DNA from: Datura wrightii
Lineage: Eukaryota; Streptophyta; Magnoliopsida; Solanales; Solanaceae
Direction: 5' to 3'
Length of the DNA: 64,000 nt
Assembly (NCBI GenBank): GCA_035772735.1
Contig: JASDFA010000018.1
Location: forward strand, 57,504,001 to 57,568,000
Shown: positions 58,928 through 64,000 of the stretch, in pieces
How the letters are laid out: each line of letters opens with the position of its first letter
Numbering within the stretch: position 1 is the stretch's first letter
Notes under the pieces: model-generated
What the model saw: only the letters and a program-made list of their open reading frames with translations
Database searches by the model: none
What the model was told of the DNA's origin: nothing
Position numbers and translations under genes: made by a program

Positions 58928-59179
58928 ATATCTCCCCCTTGGAAATATTCATCCTCGAATGTAGGGAAACTAGCAACAAATAGAAACATACAATCACTAT
59001 ATATAGATGCTAATCATTGACATTCAAGACAAAAATTGAAGGAACTACTACCCCCAAAAAGAACTACATAGTGGGGCTGAATTCAGACATCACATACATA
59101 CATCATATCATTAAACAAACTTGCAGGCATGAAAGGAACATGAAAAAATGATTAGAGGTCTAGAGCTAAAGCTGATCCC
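58928..59179 (-). other. Element H 3' UTR and polypurine tract
   Basis: The - strand polypurine tract AAGGGGGAGATA abuts the LTR (58930-58942) and the ATTCGAGGATGAAT box is at 58947-58960. The rest is AT-rich non-coding. Confidence 0.88.
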
Positions 59180-60450
59180 TCAAACTGAAACTGGGCCGAT
59201 AGGGTACAGGTGGGGGTATCTAGCCATCATATCCTCTTCAGCTTCCCATGTAGCTCCCTCAACATGTTGGTTTCTCCATAACACCTCTACTGAAGCTACT
59301 TCCTTGTTTCTCAGCCTTCGAACCAGACGATCCAAAATTTCTATAGGAATTTTTTTGTAACTGAGGCTATCCTTTACACCAACACTTTCCACCGGAACCA
59401 CTAAGGCTGGATCTCCCAAGCACTTTTTCAAGAGCGATATGTGGAATATGGGATGAATTGAAGCCAACTCTAAAGGTAACTCTAGCTCATGAGCTACCTG
59501 ACCCACTTGTCTCATGATCTTTTATGGGCCAATATAGCGGGGATTGAGTTTATCTTTCCTTCCAAATCTCATTACTCCCTTCATGCGAGATACCTTGAGA
59601 AATACCCAATCATCGACCTCGAACTCAAGCTCCCTTCTCCTCACATCTGCATAAGACTTTTGGTGACTTTGAGCCATTTTCAGCCTTTCTCTTATTAACT
59701 GAACTTTCTCCATGGCCACATGAACTGATTCTGGCCCCACTAACGAAGCATCACCAACTTCAAACCACCTAATGGGTGATCTACACCTTCGCCCGTAAAG
59801 AGCCTCGAACGGTGCCATTTTTATGCTGGAGTAGTAGTTGTTGTTGTAGGCGAACTCAATAAGAGGCAAATGCTCGTCCCAACTACCCTTGAAGTCAATA
59901 GTATAAGATCTCAACATTTCCTCAAGATTTTGGATAGTCCGCTCTGCCTGACCATCGATTTGCGGATGAAACGTTTTTCTAAGCTTGACTTGAGTACCAA
60001 GTCCCTTTTGATAAGACCTCCAGAATTGAGAGGTGAACTGCGTACCTCTATCTGATATAATGGACAACTGCACTCCATGAAACCTAACCAACTCTCGGAT
60101 GTACAACTTTGCATAATCTTCGGCTGAATCGGTGGCTTTGACCGGTAGAAAATGAACAGCCTTGGTCAACCTTTCCACCACAACCAGATGGAGTCATACT
60201 ATCTATGAGTGTGGGGAAAACCTGTCACAAAGTCCATGTTGATTTCTTCCCACTTCCAAGTAGAAATGCTGATGTCTTGAGTACACCCCTCGGTCTTTGA
60301 TGCTCGACTTACACCTGTTGGCAATTCGGCACTTGGCTACAAATTCTGTAATATCTCTCTTCATGCCATTCCACTAGTAGATTTCCTGCAAGGCATGATA
60401 CATTTTGGTGGCACCTGGATGTATAGAATAGTTTGACCCATGAGCCTCAT
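59180..60450 (-). pseudogene. pol: Element H integrase with chromodomain-like tail
   Basis: The - strand core (60181-59522) is open: VERLTKAVHFLPVKATDSAE, catalytic IISDRGTQFTSQF and DGQAERTIQNLEE, then NPRYIGP and a single TAG at 59522. The tail (59515-59180) has LASIHPIFHISLLKKCLGD, RRLRNKEVASVEVLW and EGATWEAEEDMMARYPHL. Frameshifts near 60190-60450 break the zinc finger and the first catalytic region. Confidence 0.92.
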
Positions 60451-61971
60451 GCAACATCGGCTTCTCAAATCCTCCACATTCGGAACACATAAGCGACCCC
60501 GGTACCGAAGCACACCATCTCCCCCTTTGGAGAAGACTTCTACTTTTTGACCTTGAACAACTTCTTTCAACTTTACCAATATTGGGTCCTTATCTTGCTT
60601 AGCCTTTACCTCTGTTACCAAGGATGACTCTAACCCATTTTGAACTACTACCCCACCATCGGTCGAGCTAACTAGTCTAACTCCCAACCATGCAAGTCGA
60701 CGTACCTCATTTACCATCTTCTTCTTGTCTTCACTCTCACGTGAAGCACTTCCCATAGAAAGTCTACTAAGGGCATCTGCTACCACGTTGTCCTTACCCG
60801 GGTGGTAAAGGACACTCATGTCGTAATCCTTAAGTAGCTCCAACCACCTCCATTGCTGAAGATTTAGTTCCTTCTGTGTGAACACGTACTGTAAGATCTT
60901 GTGGTCTGTGAATACATCTACATGAACCCCATAGAAGTAGTGTCGCCACATCTTCAAAGCAAACACCACCAAGGCCAACTCAAGATCATGGGTTGGGTAA
61001 TTCTCCTCATGAGTGTTTAAGTGTCTGGAAGCATATGCTACAACTTTTCCATGATGCATCAATACACATCCCAGTCTGACCCTCGAAGCATCACAATATA
61101 CACCAAAACTAACGATACCCTCTGGTAAAGTCAACACCGTTGCTTAAGTGAGTCTGGCCTTCAATTCTCTGAAGCTCTTCTCACAATCCTCCGACCATTG
61201 GAACTTCACCTTTTTCTGAGTCAATCTCATCAATGGGACTGCAATGGATGAGAAACCTTCCACAAACCTCCAATAGTAACCTGCTAATCCCAAAAAGATT
61301 TTGATCTCCGAAGGGTTTACCGGTCTGGGCCAGTTCTTTACTGCCTCTATTTTCTGGGAGTCCACTCTTATACCTTTTCTTGACACTACATGCCCCAAGA
61401 ATGCAACTAATTTCAGATAGAATTCACGTTTGCTGAACTTGGCATATAGCTGGTTGTCTTTGAGGGTCTAGAGTGCTACCTTCAGGTGTGAAACATGATC
61501 CTCCTCGCTCCGGGAGTATATCAATATGTCGTCACTGAACACGACCAAGAACATATCCAGGTATGCCTTAAATATCCTATTCATCAAATCCATAAAAGAT
61601 GCAAGGGCATTGGTTAGTCCAAAAGACTTAACAACAAATTCATAATGGCCATACCGGGTTCTAAAAGTAGTCTTTGGGATATCATTCTCCCAAACTCTGA
61701 GTTGGTGATACCCGAACCTGAGATCTATCTTAGAGAAGTATTTGGCGCCCTAAAGCTGATCGAATAAGTCATCGATTCGGGGTAAAGGGTATTTATTCTT
61801 TATGGTGACCTTATTCGAATTTCTATAGTCAATACACATCCGCAGGGAACCATCTTTCTTCTGGACGAACAACACTGGGGCACCCCATGGTGACTTACTC
61901 GGTCTAATGAATCCCTTATCTAACAAATCTTTCAACTGATCCTTTAACTCTTTTAGTTCTGCTGGGGCCAT
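60361..61971 (-). pseudogene. pol: Element H reverse transcriptase and RNase H
   Basis: The - strand RT starts MAPAELKELKDQLKDLLDKG and KKDGSLRMCIDYRNSNKV. A TAG at 61750 follows FDQL. The catalytic box is FSDD (61528-61539), where other copies have FIDD, an unusual serine before the two aspartates. A stop near 61470 and another at 61144 follow. RNase H is open (GVYCDASRVRLGCVLMHHGK, FTDHKILQYVFT). The final part (60440-60361) is read in a shifted frame. Confidence 0.92.
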
Positions 61972-62620
61972 TCATTAAGGATGGATTGATATGGGTTGCG
62001 TGTCAGGCAATAGATCAATTTCAAAATCAATCTCCCTCTCGGGAGGAACACTTGATAGGTCATTTGGAAATACCTCGGGATATTCACATATCATAGAGAC
62101 TGACTGAATGGTCGGGGTCTCGGATGTGACATCCTTAACCCTAACCAAGTGGTAAATACAGCCCTTGGGAATCATTTTTCTGGCCTTGATATAGGAGACA
62201 AAGCGACCTACAGGTACCACTGAACCACCCCTCCATTCTAAAACCGGTTCAGCTAGAAACCGAAACTCCACTGCTTGAGTTCTACAGTTGGCAGAAGCAT
62301 AACATGCAAACAATCAATTCATGCCTAAGATGATGTGAAAATTAGTCATAGCTAATTCTACTAATTCTGTGGAGGTAACCTTATGAAACACTGTAATAGC
62401 ACAACCTCTATATACCCCCCTCGCTACGACTGAATCCCTAACTGGGGTAGAGACAGAAAATGGTTCGGACAAGATTTCAGGACTGACTCCAAAGTAACTA
62501 GCAATGTAAGATGTCACAAAAGATTAGTGTGGCTCCCCGATCTAATAAAGCATAAGCATCAATTTGAAAAACTCATAACATACCCATAACCACATCGGGG
62601 GAAGTCTCTTGCTCCTACCG
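61972..62620 (-). pseudogene. Element H aspartic protease
   Basis: The - strand active site reads LLDRGATL (about 62530-62555; catalytic Asp kept, following Pro changed to Arg), then a stop or frameshift near 62517. The second motif is FHIILGMN and a stop at 62314. The linker ITVFHKVTSTELVELAM is intact. The text reaches REIDFEIDLLPDTQPISIHP before a stop at 61975. Confidence 0.82.
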
Positions 62621-63827
62621 AGAGCCAAGTGCATAAAATCGTTTCTGGCGCTGGTCACCAGCTGAGACAGTCAGAGCACCCTGTTGAGTCTGACGTGCTA
62701 CTGGGACGGCTGAACTGGCTACTGAAATATGGGCTCCACTACCCCCTGACCTAGCTGCAGGGCAATCCCTAAGTCTGTGTCCGGGTTCGCCACACCCAAA
62801 ACAAGTATCTGTGCCCACCAAATATTTCCCTGGGTGGTTCTTGCCACAAGTAGCACAAGATGGGAATGTGCACTCTACGCGCGTGCTGCTTTGACTACTC
62901 GAACCAGAGGCCCTGCTCTTCTGACCGTCCTGTGGCGTGGATGGAGTACTGGTTGTAGATGGTGCTGGCGTAGTGTACCTATGTTGGGACTACTGGTAAG
63001 GTTCACTCCTTGACTTAGGCTGGGAGAACCAATGGTTGTCAGTTATGGCCCTCTTGGCCTCCCTCAGCCTCATGTGAGTTGCTTCTATCTGCTGAGCATA
63101 AAGGACCATCCGTGGGTAGTCTATATCTTGATGAAGCACAGCGGTTCTACAGTTTTTATCCAGATACTCAGCTACTCCCAGCACGAATCTGCTCACCCGT
63201 GCCCTTTGATCCATCACTAACTCTGGGGAATATTTTGACATGCAAGTGAACTCAACTGAATATTCCAGCACCGTCATCTTTCCTTGCTTAAGGTTGACAA
63301 ACTCAGTTTCTTTCAGTTCCCTCATCTCCCGAGGGAAGAACCTGTTGAGAAAGGCTATGTGAAACTCATCCCAGCTGATAGGGCCTGCTCCCGCTGCCCT
63401 ACTATCCTACCATAACTTGAACCAAATGTAAGTGACCTCCTTCAGCCGATAAGAGCCCAAATCAACACATTCCTCACTTGTCACTCCCATAACCTAAGTG
63501 ACCTTTAAAATTCCTTCGATAAACTCATGTGGATCCTCATCCACCTTTGCCGCTGTGAACTCGGGAGGGTTCATCCTCAGAAAGTCTCTAATCCGAGCCG
63601 CTGCTGCATTGCCATTCTGAGAAATAGGTGCAACAGCCTGCTAAGTTGACCTGAGCTGTCAAGGCATGCACCAACATTTGAATAGACACCCAAAACTCGG
63701 CAAGGGCAATTAGCTCGAGTGCCTGGGGCTCCTGAACAGGTGGGGCTTGCTGACGCCCATCATTATTGGCACCGCCGTGGCCTTCCTCATTTTTGTTCCT
63801 CCTTCTGATTATCCTCCTGGGAGCATA
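62621..63827 (-). pseudogene. gag: Element H gag, start codon lost
   Basis: The - strand frame matches G gag from its first residue, but the ATG has become TAT at 63825-63827 (reads YAPRRIIRRRNKNEEG). The capsid region is MRELKETEFVNLKQGKMTVL and EYSVEFTCMSKYSPELV. The nucleocapsid knuckle CFGCGEPGHRLRDC (CX2CX4HX4C) is perfect near 62760-62800. Stops near 63588 and 62990 interrupt it. Confidence 0.87.
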
Positions 63828-64000
63828 AGTTATCTTCAATCGCGAAATGCATGAATTAGAAGGATGGAGGAATTTTGACCGCACGATGTAGATCATGAAA
63901 GAAGGGAACGTTTCCTAAAACGTTTAGTACCCTTTTCATTATAAGTGTGGCAAACTTCATACCGATGAAAAAGACTCTACCTAATGCAGCTTTAAGACTC
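63828..64000 (-). other. Element H leader (5' LTR lies past window)
   Basis: Matches the G leader 52880-53057 in reverse orientation, including the AGAGTCTTTTTCAT box. By alignment with G the primer site and 5' LTR begin roughly 30 bases past the window end. Confidence 0.8.

Overview
This window is repetitive nuclear DNA of a flowering plant. Every supported feature belongs to an LTR retrotransposon of the Ty3/gypsy superfamily, and I see no host gene, RNA gene or CRISPR array. The element types (large chromovirus-like gypsy elements with tRNA-Met primer sites, Athila-like elements with a tRNA-Asp primer site, and a 'putative plant transposon protein' reading frame) fit Solanaceae (pepper, tomato or tobacco relatives). 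That taxonomic call is an inference from family resemblance.

I use letters for the elements. W is an old gypsy integrase remnant (50412-50754). X is a gypsy 3' end inserted in W (8968-9850 and 50352-50411). A is a gypsy element, + strand, 1-8967, left end outside the window, apparently inserted in X. B is an Athila-like element on the - strand, 9851-50351, inserted in the X LTR and split by a 29-kb insertion. E is a gypsy element, + strand, 15014-44020, inserted in the B integrase gene with target duplication CTCAC. D is a gypsy element, + strand, 15830-31990, inserted in the E 5' LTR with target duplication GTTAT. C is a non-autonomous Athila derivative, + strand, 17829-26310, inserted in the D gag with target duplication ACGCC. 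S is a solo LTR, - strand, 32958-35386, inserted in the E 5' LTR with target duplication GTATG. G is a gypsy element, + strand, starting at 50755 in W and cut at 56796. H is a gypsy element, - strand, 56797 to beyond 64000, inserted in the G integrase. The deepest chain is W > X > B > E > D > C, six layers.

Functionally, A, D, E, G and H carry gag with a CCHC knuckle, aspartic protease, reverse transcriptase/RNase H and integrase with a C-terminal chromodomain-like tail. All are broken by stops or frameshifts. B carries a different Athila-type gag-pol and, downstream of integrase where Athila elements keep an env-like gene, a reading frame of the unknown-function 'putative plant transposon protein' family. 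C has lost gag-pol completely but keeps that same reading frame plus an intact unrelated 315-residue ORF1.

The two most interesting signals are as follows. First, GC-rich perfect inverted repeats (core GTGTCACGGAG/CTCCGTGACAC) sit just upstream of the TATA box in LTRs of two different lineages (D/E and B/C), and are absent from the related solo LTR S. Second, the plant-transposon-protein frame in B and C is preceded by a matching candidate splice donor and acceptor, suggesting spliced subgenomic expression like a retroviral env.
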